A stretch of DNA of 27,722 bases. Origin: Methanobacteriota archaeon (lineage in GTDB: Archaea > Halobacteriota > Methanosarcinia > Methanosarcinales > Methanoperedenaceae). The position numbers were made by a program, and so were the translations under genes. The DNA is taken from assembly GCA_018900975.1 (NCBI GenBank), contig JAHIFK010000229.1:1-27722 (forward strand). Reading direction: 5' to 3'. Under the pieces are notes generated by a model. It made no database searches and was not told the DNA's origin. It worked only from the letters and a program-made list of their open reading frames with translations. Within the stretch, counting starts at the first letter, position 1. Every line of letters begins with the position of its first letter. This document shows, one piece after another, positions 14,849 to 23,584 of the stretch.

Positions 14849-15466
14849 TCATTGCGCAGCTATCCGGTTTATTGCGTCCAGTATCTTTGCAAGGGATGCA
14901 GTGTCTGTGAAGATAAGTATTTTTCCATACAATTTCTCAGTATGTACATTGAATTCTGTTCTCAGGAAAAGTACATTCTCTGCATCTGTGATCATCATGC
15001 CAACCAGCTGATTGATTATAGCCTCAGCCATATCATATACCTGTGAGGGTGGAGAGAGCATTATCCCTATTTCAAGAAAATTTGATATTGCGCTAATATA
15101 TGTTCCGCTCATAATGTTACATAGTTCTTTGAGCAATGATTGTTCCATTTCACTGAATGTATCTGCATCAACCGGCTCATCCAGCATCATTTTTGTCAGG
15201 AACTTTGCGCTATCTTTGGATAACATCAAAAGAAGGTAACCATTGATACTTCCCTTTAATTGTTGTATTACTCCGATGACCGTATCCTCATTTCTTACCA
15301 GATCAGGTACATAAACAAGCGGCACAAACCTGATGCTGTTCAGAGTAATATCTATTTTCTTATCCAGCATTTTAGAAAGCGACGTCGTAGCATGTCCCAT
15401 TCCGATGTTGCCGACTTCTTTTATGGCGTCTTCTTGAAATCGATCAAGTTTTTTTATGTCATTCAT
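14849..15466 (-). CDS. cheC: CheY-P phosphatase CheC
   Basis: CheC dephosphorylates CheY-P and binds CheD. The 205-residue protein has both active-site signatures of the CheC class: D13-x3-E17-x2-N20 in EDAIKEVGNIGMGHA and S110-x3-E114-x2-N117 in SLLKELCNIMSGTYI. Each is followed by the hydrophobic strand pattern of the family, so both sites look active. GAGG inside the end of cheR, upstream of the ATG, serves as ribosome site, and the two genes are 2 nt apart. It is the last gene of the large minus-strand chemotaxis operon before the gap. Confidence 0.93.
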   Translation of the reverse strand: MNDIKKLDRFQEDAIKEVGNIGMGHATTSLSKMLDKKIDITLNSIRFVPLVYVPDLVRNEDTVIGVIQQLKGSINGYLLLMLSKDSAKFLTKMMLDEPVDADTFSEMEQSLLKELCNIMSGTYISAISNFLEIGIMLSPPSQVYDMAEAIINQLVGMMITDAENVLFLRTEFNVHTEKLYGKILIFTDTASLAKILDAINRIAAQ

Positions 15467-15468
15467 AA

Positions 15469-16308
15469 TTACCTCAACTTTCGGTATATTCTCTCATTTA
15501 TATCAACTGGTTTAAATAATCCACCAGTCTTTCCAAACAACGTTTCTGTTTTACCCATCAGAAAGTATCCACCTTCGTTCAATGAATCGTAGAATTTCAT
15601 ATAGAGTTCATCCTGCAGGCTTTTGTCAAAATAGATCGTAACGTTCCTGCAGAATATTATATCAAATCCATACAATCGTGGCCCTGAAATAATATCATGG
15701 TGTTTGAAATGTACGATATTCCGGACTTCATCGGCCACCACATAATCATCACCCTTTTTAATAAAAAACCAATCCAGCCTCCCCTTACTTATTTTCTCAA
15801 GCTGCTTTGGTTTGTACACACCGCATTGGGCAATTCTGAGAGAATCATCATCTATATCCGTGCCAAGGATCGAGATATTGTACATATTTGCCCTGGGACC
15901 CAGGAACTCAAGCAGCATGATCGCTATTGAATAGGGTTCTTCCCCGTTTGAACATCCTGCGCTCCAAACCTTGATCGTCCTGTTTTCCCCTTTTGTTTTG
16001 ATAAGCTCCGGAAGCCCGATCCTGGAGAATTTTTCATATGTCTCAGGGTTCCTGAATAATTCAGTAACATTAACAGTTAATGTTTCCTTTAATTTCTCAG
16101 ATTCACCATCCTTATTTAAAAGGGTCATTGCATATTCTTTATAGGATTCTGAATTGTTTGCTCTCAATCTGACTGCCAGCCTGCGTTTCAGATGGGCCTG
16201 TTTATATCCATCACAGTTAAAACCAAGTTTTTTCTTTATGATAGTTTTCAGGTCCGTAAACTCTTTTTCATCTTCATAAGCCGGACAGGTCCTGGTTTCA
16301 AACATCAT
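15469..16308 (-). CDS. cheR: Chemotaxis protein methyltransferase CheR
   Basis: CheR methylates glutamates on the chemoreceptor with S-adenosylmethionine. The 279 residues comprise an N-terminal helical domain (17-80) and a Rossmann-type methyltransferase domain. Motifs are TVNVTELFRNPETYE (78-92), the SAM loop VWSAGCSNGEEPYS (114-127), GTDIDDDSL (149-157) and FDIIFCRNVTIYFD (215-228). The C-terminus FxGKTGGLFKPVDINERIYRK is standard. The start overlaps the cheA stop by 4 nt, giving translational coupling. No pentapeptide tether is needed with a single local receptor, and none is obvious. Confidence 0.95.
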   Translation of the reverse strand: MMFETRTCPAYEDEKEFTDLKTIIKKKLGFNCDGYKQAHLKRRLAVRLRANNSESYKEYAMTLLNKDGESEKLKETLTVNVTELFRNPETYEKFSRIGLPELIKTKGENRTIKVWSAGCSNGEEPYSIAIMLLEFLGPRANMYNISILGTDIDDDSLRIAQCGVYKPKQLEKISKGRLDWFFIKKGDDYVVADEVRNIVHFKHHDIISGPRLYGFDIIFCRNVTIYFDKSLQDELYMKFYDSLNEGGYFLMGKTETLFGKTGGLFKPVDINERIYRKLR

Positions 16309-19043
16309 AGCAGCGTCCCCACATCAATTATCAATGCTACATTCCCATCACCAAGAATTGTGGCGCCTGCAAAGCCTTTCAAACCCTTAAGGAACCTGTT
16401 GTCGATGTTCTTGATAATGACCTCCTGTTGCCCTATAAGCTGATCCACCACAAGCCCTACATTGCTGCCCATTCGTTCTACCACAACCACAACCATTTCC
16501 TTGGAACCATTGCAGCTTCCTCCGAATAGATTCTGTAACCTGATAAGCGGCAGGACTTCGCCCCTGACCATCACCACTTCTTCCGATTGAATGGTCTTTA
16601 TCTGATCTTTATTTATGGCAATATCCCTTACCACATTTGCAATAGGTATTGCATAGACGTTCTTGCCCACCCTCACCATCTGTGAGTTTATGATCGCAAC
16701 GGTCAGAGGCAATTTAAGACTGATCTTCGTCCCTGCGCCATATTTTGATTCAAGCTTTACCGAACCGCCCATGCTCTGTATCTTTGACCTGACGACATCC
16801 AGTCCGACTCCGCGACCCGAAATCTCAGTCACTTTCTCAGTGGATGTGAATCCGGGAAGATATGACAGGTTAAGGGCTTCAACATCGGAAAGCTTGGAAG
16901 CGTCCTCTTTCGCTAATAAGCCTTTCTTTACAGCGATTTCCCTGAACGTTTCAGGATCCATGCCTTTACCATCATCCTCAACTTCTATGGTGACATAATT
17001 TTTCTCGCGCCTGGCAGTCAATTTAATACTTCCAGCCTGGTTTTTCCCCAACTGTTTTCTTATTTCAGGTAATTCTATTCCGTGATCCACGCAGTTTCGA
17101 AGTATATGTACAAGAGGATCCCCGATCTCGTCCAGTATGGTACGGTCAAGTTCTATGTCACTGCCAGTAATAATGAGTTCGATCTTCTTGTGTTCAATTT
17201 TTGCAAGGTCCCTTATCATTCTTGGGAAGCGGTTAAATATCTGTTCCAGGGGGACCATTCGAGATGCCATTATCCCTTCCTGCAATTGGCCTGTCAGGTT
17301 GTCGAGGCTTGAAAGGGCCTCTTCTAAAGCATCGATCTTATAATCTGATGCCAGCTGCACGATCCGAATTTTGTTAATAACAAGTTCTCCCACAAGATTC
17401 ATCAAAGAATCGAGTCGTTCGACACTAACCCGCACAGTCTGAATGTTTTTACCTGCTGCCTTTTCTTTCTCGATGATTTTCTCTTTATTAAGTACGGTCC
17501 GTCCAGCGGCTTGCGCTGGTTCAGGTCGTGTTTCAGCTTTTTGCGTAACTTCCCGTTTAACTTCGACACTTGCGACCTCAAGGATCTTCATTAATATACT
17601 TTCAATCTCTTTAGCCTCTTTTCGTGTTGAAACCTTTATCTTGAGTTCCTGAAGGAATTTTCCGACTTTAATATCGCTAGCAGATGGGCTTGTTTCAATT
17701 ATCTCGCCGATTTCGGAGAGGTTTCTCATTATAATAGTTGCCCGGGGAATTTTAAGCGTGCATGATTTGTCAAGATTTATCGTTACATTAAAAATGTTGC
17801 CGTCAGTTCCGGCCTTTTCAACGGCATTATCAATTATACCTGCTGCATTTTGCGGCTCAGGCGCTGCCGGCGGTTTTTCCACCGATTTCGCCACTTCCGG
17901 TTTAACCTCGACAGCTGATACATCAAGAATTTTCTTTAGTACACTTTCAATCTCTTTAGCATCTTCTTTTGTTGAAACCTTTATCCTGAGTTCCTGAAGG
18001 AATTTTCCGGCCCAAATATCGCCTGTAGGTGGGCTTATTTCGATAATCTCACCAATCTCGGATAGGTCTCTCATTATAATAGTTGCACGGGCAACTTTAA
18101 GTGTGCATGATCTTTCAAGAGTTACCGTTACATTAAAAACGTTATTGCCAGTCCCGGTATTTTCAACTGCATCATCAATTATATCCGGATCATTTTGCAT
18201 AGCTGGCGTTTCCTGCTGTTTTTCAGTCGATTGAGCGACTTCCGGCTGTTTTTTGGTTGATTGCGCTTCTTCATGTTGTGTTTCTACAGGTTTCGCAACA
18301 TCAGGCTGCTTTTCAGTCGAATGATCAACTTCCTGTTTAACCTCGACACTGGAAACCTCAAGAATATTTTTTAAAATACTTTCGATCTTTTTAGCATCTG
18401 CGTTAGTTGAAATATTTATCCTGATTTCCCGGCTGGTTTTTACCCCTTCACCTGAAGGCAGTATCGCTTCTACAATATCACCGATCTCTGAGAGGTCCCT
18501 CATAATAACATTTGAACGGGCTGACAGTAGAGTGCATGAATTATCAATCGTGACCTTTATATTATATATCTTACTGCCGGTCACGGATTTTTTAGAATTA
18601 GTACTATTTTCTACCGGGTTTTTCTGCGGCGCCTCCGGCTGCTTTTGTGTTGATCCGGAGCATCCCCCTTTGTTTGTGATTGACAGAAGATTTGCGATCA
18701 ATTTGGAAATATCACACTGTGTGGAATTTTCAGGTGTTTCTACCATTATCTCAAGAGTATCCAGGCATTCGAACAGGATATCTATCGCATCTGCGTCAAG
18801 GTTCATTTCCTTCTTACGCACCCTGTCCATCAGATTCTCCATTTTATGGGTCAGTTCTGAGATATTGATGTAGCCCATTGTTGCAGACATGCCTTTCAAC
18901 GTATGCGCCGCCCTGAACATCACATTTATAGTTTCGTCGTCATGCGTATCTTTCTCAAGACAAAGGAGAGCACTGTTCATTGACTGGAGATGTTCAGCCG
19001 ATTCAATTGCATACAATTTTTGATATTCAGACATGTCATCCAT
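16305..19043 (-). CDS. cheA: Chemotaxis histidine kinase CheA with three P2-like modules
   Basis: CheA autophosphorylates and passes phosphate to CheY and CheB. The HPt domain has His47 in FRAAHTLKG. Three homologous modules of about 78 residues follow at 159-236, 302-381 and 417-496, each with (F/Y)N(I/V)xVxxxxSCTL, IIMRDLSEIG, a VST strand and KILEVSSVEVK. Acidic Gln/Pro/Glu linkers join them. After these come the dimerisation helices (about 536-600), the ATPase domain with HILRNCVDHGIE (646-657, N-box), DDGKGMD (690-696), GRGVGLDVV (743-751), and a CheW-like domain (about 780-912). At 912 residues it is well above the usual 650-700 because of the extra modules. Ten nucleotides separate it from cheB. 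Confidence 0.95.
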   Translation of the reverse strand: MDDMSEYQKLYAIESAEHLQSMNSALLCLEKDTHDDETINVMFRAAHTLKGMSATMGYINISELTHKMENLMDRVRKKEMNLDADAIDILFECLDTLEIMVETPENSTQCDISKLIANLLSITNKGGCSGSTQKQPEAPQKNPVENSTNSKKSVTGSKIYNIKVTIDNSCTLLSARSNVIMRDLSEIGDIVEAILPSGEGVKTSREIRINISTNADAKKIESILKNILEVSSVEVKQEVDHSTEKQPDVAKPVETQHEEAQSTKKQPEVAQSTEKQQETPAMQNDPDIIDDAVENTGTGNNVFNVTVTLERSCTLKVARATIIMRDLSEIGEIIEISPPTGDIWAGKFLQELRIKVSTKEDAKEIESVLKKILDVSAVEVKPEVAKSVEKPPAAPEPQNAAGIIDNAVEKAGTDGNIFNVTINLDKSCTLKIPRATIIMRNLSEIGEIIETSPSASDIKVGKFLQELKIKVSTRKEAKEIESILMKILEVASVEVKREVTQKAETRPEPAQAAGRTVLNKEKIIEKEKAAGKNIQTVRVSVERLDSLMNLVGELVINKIRIVQLASDYKIDALEEALSSLDNLTGQLQEGIMASRMVPLEQIFNRFPRMIRDLAKIEHKKIELIITGSDIELDRTILDEIGDPLVHILRNCVDHGIELPEIRKQLGKNQAGSIKLTARREKNYVTIEVEDDGKGMDPETFREIAVKKGLLAKEDASKLSDVEALNLSYLPGFTSTEKVTEISGRGVGLDVVRSKIQSMGGSVKLESKYGAGTKISLKLPLTVAIINSQMVRVGKNVYAIPIANVVRDIAINKDQIKTIQSEEVVMVRGEVLPLIRLQNLFGGSCNGSKEMVVVVVERMGSNVGLVVDQLIGQQEVIIKNIDNRFLKGLKGFAGATILGDGNVALIIDVGTLL

Positions 19044-19053
19044 TATGATCCCT

Positions 19054-20100
19054 CTATGCGTTCAGCGTTATTCCCTCAGCAATCCTGTTTATGGGCAGGA
19101 TAAAATCTGCAAGATTATGTTCAACGATCGCCCTTGGCATGCCGTAGACCACACATGTGGACTCATCCTCAGCAATCGCTTTTCCCCCTGCTTTTTTAAG
19201 GTTCCTGATACCCACGCAACCATCAGAACCCATACCTGTAAGTATCACACCAAGCGCGTCACTGCCGTATAATGAAGCGACTGAATTTAAAAGAACATCA
19301 ACAGATGGCCTGACACCCTGGACCTTTTGTCCTTTGTTGAGTGCGATAACTTCGACGGTTTTACCATTTTGTGTCTGCTGTTTTACTACCATATGATAGT
19401 CTCCTGGAGCTATAAGTATAATACCGGGTTCTACTATGTCCCCTTCTTTTGCTTCCCTTACCCGGATCATGGATTGCATATTTAAACGTTCAGCCAGGGA
19501 TTTTGTGAAGCCGGGAGGCATGTGCTGGACAACGAGAATTGCGGCGTCAAGCGATGATGGGAGTAAAGGTATGATCTGCGCAAGCGCCCGCGGTCCGCCT
19601 GTTGAAGTGCCGATAACAACGACTTTCCTGGATTTTCTCAGCCTGATCTCAGGTTCTGATATTTTAGTTATACTCTTTATCTCCATGAAACCGAGTCTTG
19701 TTGTTTTCACCCCTGCTGCGGCCTTGACTTTTTTTATTAATTCCTCTTTAATACTAGATAGATCAGGAATTATATTTCCAGTTGGTTTTTGAATAAAATC
19801 CACTGCACCGTATTGAAATGCTGTAATTGTTACGTCTGCTGAGCTTTCAGTACTTAGCATTATCACAGGAGTAGGGCACTCGCTCATGATATAACCCAGG
19901 GCATGCAGTCCGTCAAGAACGGGCATTTCAATGTCCATTGTCACGACATCAGGCATTAACCTGATTACTTTTTCTATGGCATCTTCCCCATTTATAGCCC
20001 GCGCTATGACCTCTATGTCAGGTGAGTCGGTCAGCATATCAGAGATAATTTTTCGCATCAGTGCGGAATCATCAACAACCAGCACTCTAATTCTGGGCAT
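19054..20100 (-). CDS. cheB: Protein-glutamate methylesterase CheB
   Basis: CheB removes receptor methyl groups when phosphorylated by CheA. The receiver domain (1-120) has Asp10/Asp11 and the phospho-acceptor Asp56 in VTMDIEMP, with Lys105 in QKPTG. The esterase domain has Ser166 in GTSTGGP, His193 in VVQHMPPGF and Asp293 in GMGSDG, the full catalytic triad. The length of 348 is typical. It lies 4 nt after cheY and 10 nt before cheA. Confidence 0.96.
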   Translation of the reverse strand: MPRIRVLVVDDSALMRKIISDMLTDSPDIEVIARAINGEDAIEKVIRLMPDVVTMDIEMPVLDGLHALGYIMSECPTPVIMLSTESSADVTITAFQYGAVDFIQKPTGNIIPDLSSIKEELIKKVKAAAGVKTTRLGFMEIKSITKISEPEIRLRKSRKVVVIGTSTGGPRALAQIIPLLPSSLDAAILVVQHMPPGFTKSLAERLNMQSMIRVREAKEGDIVEPGIILIAPGDYHMVVKQQTQNGKTVEVIALNKGQKVQGVRPSVDVLLNSVASLYGSDALGVILTGMGSDGCVGIRNLKKAGGKAIAEDESTCVVYGMPRAIVEHNLADFILPINRIAEGITLNA

Positions 20101-20104
20101 TCAT

Positions 20105-20470
20105 TCAGACCTGTTCAAGGTTTTTCGCAATAACATCCAGAACTTTTGTAGCATCAAAGGGTTTGATTATGAAGTCTCTCGCTCCGATCTTGATCGCATC
20201 GCTTATGATTGCATCCTGGCCTATCGAGGTGCACATTACAACCCTGGCATTTTTATCAAATGCCATTATTTGCTTCAGGCACTCCATACCGTCGGCATTG
20301 GGCATGATTATATCCATTAATACAAGAGCTGGTTTATGTTCTTTGTATTTGGCCACGCCATCCAGCCCGTCAACGGCTTCTATTAACTCATTCCCTGTAG
20401 GTGCAATTATTTTTTTGAGCATCATTCGCATGAATGCTGCATCGTCTACTATTAAAATTTTCTTTTGCAT
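20105..20470 (-). CDS. cheY: Chemotaxis response regulator CheY
   Basis: This is a single-domain receiver of 121 residues that carries the signal from CheA to the motility apparatus. All key residues are seen: Asp9/Asp10 in LIVDDAAFMR, acceptor Asp53 in LMDIIMPNADG, Thr81 in VMCTSIG and Lys103 in FIIKPFD. AAGGAG precedes the start. In archaea the output normally runs through CheF to the archaellum, but neither cheF nor archaellum genes are in this window. The gene sits 16 nt after the accessory receiver gene and 4 nt before cheB. Confidence 0.96.
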   Translation of the reverse strand: MQKKILIVDDAAFMRMMLKKIIAPTGNELIEAVDGLDGVAKYKEHKPALVLMDIIMPNADGMECLKQIMAFDKNARVVMCTSIGQDAIISDAIKIGARDFIIKPFDATKVLDVIAKNLEQV

Positions 20471-20486
20471 TATAGTCTCCTTTTTT

Positions 20487-21128
20487 TTATAATATTATAT
20501 TACTCAATAAACATTCCCGGGTTTTAAAAGTTTCAAGTTCATTCTGCGCTCTATTGATTTTCTCCTTCAAATTATCAAGTAAGATCTTTGCATTCGGATC
20601 GCGATTATCAGGATATATCTGCCTCATTAAAATAAATATTTTCCGGTCTATAATACTCTGCTTCATTAACCTGATATTTTCTTCCACACCGAATATGAGT
20701 TTATCTTTTGCAGGTGAGTTCCTGACTTTCTCTATACATTTATTTAGAATAACAGGAACTTCCATGGCGTCTTTTACTGCCATATGGAGACAATCCAGGG
20801 TTACGGGCCTGGCAATATAATCGCAGACCATAGTAAGACGCGTAAAATCCTCTATTCCAGGCGGTCTTGCTGTGATCACGATCAAAGGTATGTCGGGTCC
20901 AATAAGTTTTATTTTTTCAATTAATTCCCATCCGTTCATATCATCAAGTTCAATATCCAGTAATATTAAATTTGGAAGGTGTTTTTTTAAGAATAAAAGG
21001 CAGTCTTTTGCGGTATATGCCATATTCAGCATGTACTTTTCACCGCTCATAGACAGCATTTCAGCATACAGGGCGGCTAAATCGGGTTCCCTGTTTATGA
21101 TCAATATGGATCTTAGTTTTTGGGTCAT
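20487..21128 (-). CDS. Receiver-domain protein with altered pocket and helical tail
   Basis: Residues 1-120 form a receiver domain: ILIINREPDLAALY, then LILLDIELDDMNGWELI with acceptor Asp58, IVITA with Thr86, and DYIARPVTLDCL. The usual Asp pair after the first strand is Arg13-Glu14, and the conserved Lys before Pro is Arg107. Phosphorylation is thus likely altered or lost. Residues 125-213 are helical, ending in a probable coiled coil (NLKEKINRAQNELETF). No DNA-binding domain is seen. Its position first among the adjoining cheY-cheB-cheA genes suggests a role in tuning or a phosphate-independent link in chemotaxis. Confidence 0.75.
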   Translation of the reverse strand: MTQKLRSILIINREPDLAALYAEMLSMSGEKYMLNMAYTAKDCLLFLKKHLPNLILLDIELDDMNGWELIEKIKLIGPDIPLIVITARPPGIEDFTRLTMVCDYIARPVTLDCLHMAVKDAMEVPVILNKCIEKVRNSPAKDKLIFGVEENIRLMKQSIIDRKIFILMRQIYPDNRDPNAKILLDNLKEKINRAQNELETFKTRECLLSNIIL

Positions 21129-21215
21129 AATAGGGTTTACTTTATTATCACACAGATATGAGTCTTAGTGAGATAAATTTCACAAGAGCCGGTAAACCGG
21201 CGCAAATTCGTATCC

Positions 21216-21881
21216 CTATGCTTTTATCTGCATAATATCACTCACAATTGAGAGGCTGTCCCTGTTTTCAGAGAAATATTCGTAAATAGAATGCATGGCA
21301 TCTTCCTTGCGGGATGTTTCTGTCACCTGAATATAGATCGAAACCGGGTACAACAAAAGCTTGCTGATCTTATAGGGTTTTTGATTGTTAGCTAAATATA
21401 ATGATATTAAAATTGCCGTGAATCGATTAATTGTTTGATCCATTCCAGTCAATTGAAATGCAATATTACAATCCTCGTTGCTGATAGCAACTTTAACAGG
21501 CCAGTTAAGGATTGAAAGTTCCTCGTTTATCATCCTGGCCAGACTTTCAACATCATAGATATTGATCTCTTTTTCAGTTGCGAAAAGCTGCGTTGCATGG
21601 TTAATTGGGGGAAGGGAGTTTTTCCTGTCCATTAACAGCCACTGGAACATCGTAAGAGGTATCGTAACACCGTATATACGCTGCAACATCTGGTCTTTTG
21701 TATGGCTTTTCTCTGTCAAAAGGTCTTTTGCGGTCTCAAGGCTCCCCATGTTCTCGGTAATGAATCCTGTGAAGTCAATGATTTCCCTCATCGTTGCAGA
21801 CAGGTTGCCCCTGTGTTTTTTCAACAAAGGGTCAAGTAGCCTAAGGTGTTCATCACTTATAGATACATTTTTTCGTAACAT
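21216..21881 (-). CDS. Conserved protein with N-terminal RHH-like domain, chemotaxis locus
   Basis: The 221-residue protein begins RKNVSISDEHLRLLDPLLKK, then GNLSATMREIIDF, which fits a ribbon-helix-helix DNA-binding fold: a strand, a helix, a turn and a second helix. The rest (50-221) is an unrecognised mixed alpha/beta region with a C-terminal half (about 120-215) of alternating strands and helices. It is the most upstream gene of the minus-strand chemotaxis group, 87 nt before the receiver gene. A perfect 20-bp palindrome lies 37-56 nt before its start, and RHH proteins typically bind such sites. Autoregulation, and perhaps control of the divergent receptor gene, is inferred. Confidence 0.6.
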   Translation of the reverse strand: MLRKNVSISDEHLRLLDPLLKKHRGNLSATMREIIDFTGFITENMGSLETAKDLLTEKSHTKDQMLQRIYGVTIPLTMFQWLLMDRKNSLPPINHATQLFATEKEINIYDVESLARMINEELSILNWPVKVAISNEDCNIAFQLTGMDQTINRFTAILISLYLANNQKPYKISKLLLYPVSIYIQVTETSRKEDAMHSIYEYFSENRDSLSIVSDIMQIKA

Positions 21882-21917
21882 TATTTTGCCTTTTACATTC
21901 TATTATTCGGAGTTTTA

Positions 21918-21937
21918 ATGATTATAATTATAATCAT
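21918..21937. promoter_or_regulatory. Perfect 20-bp palindrome, putative operator
   Basis: ATGATTATAATTATAATCAT is identical to its reverse complement. It sits in the 212-nt divergent region between the RHH-type gene and the chemoreceptor, close to the RHH gene's start and next to TATA-like sequence (AGTATATATAG at 21945-21955). This placement fits an operator. Confidence 0.6.
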
Positions 21938-21973
21938 AGTAAAAAGTATATATAGTTTTGCATTTTTATAAGG

Positions 21974-21990
21974 TTCACACGTTTTTCACA
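21974..21990 (+). promoter_or_regulatory. 17-bp motif shared by chemotaxis promoters, copy 1
   Basis: TTCACACGTTTTTCACA recurs as TTCACACTTTTTTCACA at 24125-24141 before the second cheW, 16 of 17 identical. In both places a TATA-like box follows after about 6-8 nt (TTTATATGC here). It may be an activator or BRE-type site for the receptor/cheW transcript. Confidence 0.5.
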
Positions 21991-22093
21991 AATCTGTTTA
22001 TATGCTGGTGAGAATTATAAAATAACATATAATTTTCCTCCTTAATGTATGAGGGATAATCAAAATGTTATAAAAATGGAGAACTGAGAATGT

Positions 22094-23575
22094 ATGATGA
22101 GCATAAAAGACATGTCATTAAGCAAGAAACTGCTGGGGGGATTCGGACTGTTAATCATTCTACTGGCTGTGGTTGGATTCATAGGGTATTCAGGGATAAA
22201 CAATGTTGCAGCGATGAAGACTGCCGGATTAGATGCTGAAAACGCAAAGAATCAAGCACTTTTACTGATAATAATTACTGGAGTTATAGCAGCCATTATC
22301 GGAGTTGGCTTAGGAGTTTATATCTCCCGCTCTATAACAAAACCTTTGGGCATCATGCTCCATGCATCCAATAAGGTCGCACAGGGGGATCTTACAGTTC
22401 ATGTTACGCACGATTCAAAGGACGAGGTTGGACAACTTTCCCAGGCGATCCAGGCCATGACAGATAGCTTAAAGACAGTGCTTGCAAAGGTACAGAATTC
22501 CGCTCTTCGTGTCTCTTCAACAGCGCAGGAACTTTCTGCGTCAAGTGAAGAACTGATGGCTTCCACTGAACAGATAACAAGCACCACGCAGGATATTGCT
22601 GCCGGCGTAAGCCAGCAGTCCGCCAAAATGTCAGAAATAAGCCGCGCCATGAGAGAGATGTCAGGGAGCGTCCAGCAGGTAGCTACGAACGCCCAGAAAG
22701 CATCAGAAGGCGCAACCGGAGCAGCCAAAACCGCCCAGGATGTCGGGAAGATATCCAGCTCGGTTTCAGTAAAGATGTCAGATATAAAGTCCGCAGTCAG
22801 CAACTCATCCGATGTAATAAAAGACCTTAACAACAAATCCCAGAAGATAGGTGAAATAATCGGCGTCATAACTAATATTGCAGACCAGACTAACCTTCTT
22901 GCCCTGAACGCGGCAATTGAGGCTGCACGCGCTGGCGAGCACGGCAGGGGCTTTGCAGTGGTCGCTGATGAGGTGCGTAAACTTGCCGAAGAATCAAGGA
23001 ACGCATCAAGCCAGATAACTTCGCTTATTAAAGAGATCCAGATGGGTACTCAAAATGCAGTGGAAAGTATGGACCAGGGTACAAAGTCAGTGGGCGAAGG
23101 CTCAAAGACAATAGATGAAGCATTAAATGCCATCAACCAAATTGTAGATGCTGCAGGAGGCGTGGCGACAATGGTACAGGAGATAGCGGCTGCCGCTGAA
23201 GAACAGTCCGCATCGGTTCAAGAGGTCACAGCTTCGGTGGATGAAGTATCAGCCATAAGCGAGGAATCCGCAGCAGGAACCCAGGAAGCTTCGGCTGCTT
23301 CTGAAGAGCAGGCTGCGTCGATGGAGCAGCTTGTGAACGCTGCGCAGCAGATGGCAGACCTTGCAAATGAATTGCAGATAGAAGTAGCAAAGTTCGATCT
23401 TGGGGAGGATAATGCCTCTTCCTTCAGGCAAACGCAGGCTCCTGCAAAAGAAGTGCCTCATACGGCTGAAAAGACTAAACCAGTAAAGCATGAAGAGAAG
23501 TCCAAACCTCAGCACATTTCTGACAAAACGGTTAAAAAACCGCTCTTTCATGTAAATGAACTCAAACCGAAATAG
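22094..23575 (+). CDS. Methyl-accepting chemotaxis protein without ligand domain
   Basis: The 493-residue receptor has a membrane helix at 13-35, only about 19 residues outside (36-54), a second helix at 55-77, a HAMP domain (78-130), and a long cytoplasmic coiled coil. The CheA/CheW-binding tip is intact at about 261-300 with IADQTNLLALNAAIEAARAG and RGFAVVADEVRKLAEES. Ala/Ser/Gln/Glu-rich flanks hold candidate methylation and deamidation sites for CheR, CheB and CheD. A basic Lys/Pro tail ends the protein. A normal four-helix ligand domain would add about 150 residues outside. The start ATGATG at 22094 has GGAGA about 12 nt upstream. The first cheW follows after 9 nt. Confidence 0.93.
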   Translation: MMSIKDMSLSKKLLGGFGLLIILLAVVGFIGYSGINNVAAMKTAGLDAENAKNQALLLIIITGVIAAIIGVGLGVYISRSITKPLGIMLHASNKVAQGDLTVHVTHDSKDEVGQLSQAIQAMTDSLKTVLAKVQNSALRVSSTAQELSASSEELMASTEQITSTTQDIAAGVSQQSAKMSEISRAMREMSGSVQQVATNAQKASEGATGAAKTAQDVGKISSSVSVKMSDIKSAVSNSSDVIKDLNNKSQKIGEIIGVITNIADQTNLLALNAAIEAARAGEHGRGFAVVADEVRKLAEESRNASSQITSLIKEIQMGTQNAVESMDQGTKSVGEGSKTIDEALNAINQIVDAAGGVATMVQEIAAAAEEQSASVQEVTASVDEVSAISEESAAGTQEASAASEEQAASMEQLVNAAQQMADLANELQIEVAKFDLGEDNASSFRQTQAPAKEVPHTAEKTKPVKHEEKSKPQHISDKTVKKPLFHVNELKPK

Positions 23576-23584
23576 TGTGATATC

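Noticed and set aside
14718..15046. Plus-strand ORFs near the cheC 3-prime end
   Set aside because: They overlap cheC antisense and start in AT-rich gap sequence. There is no ribosome site or family pattern.
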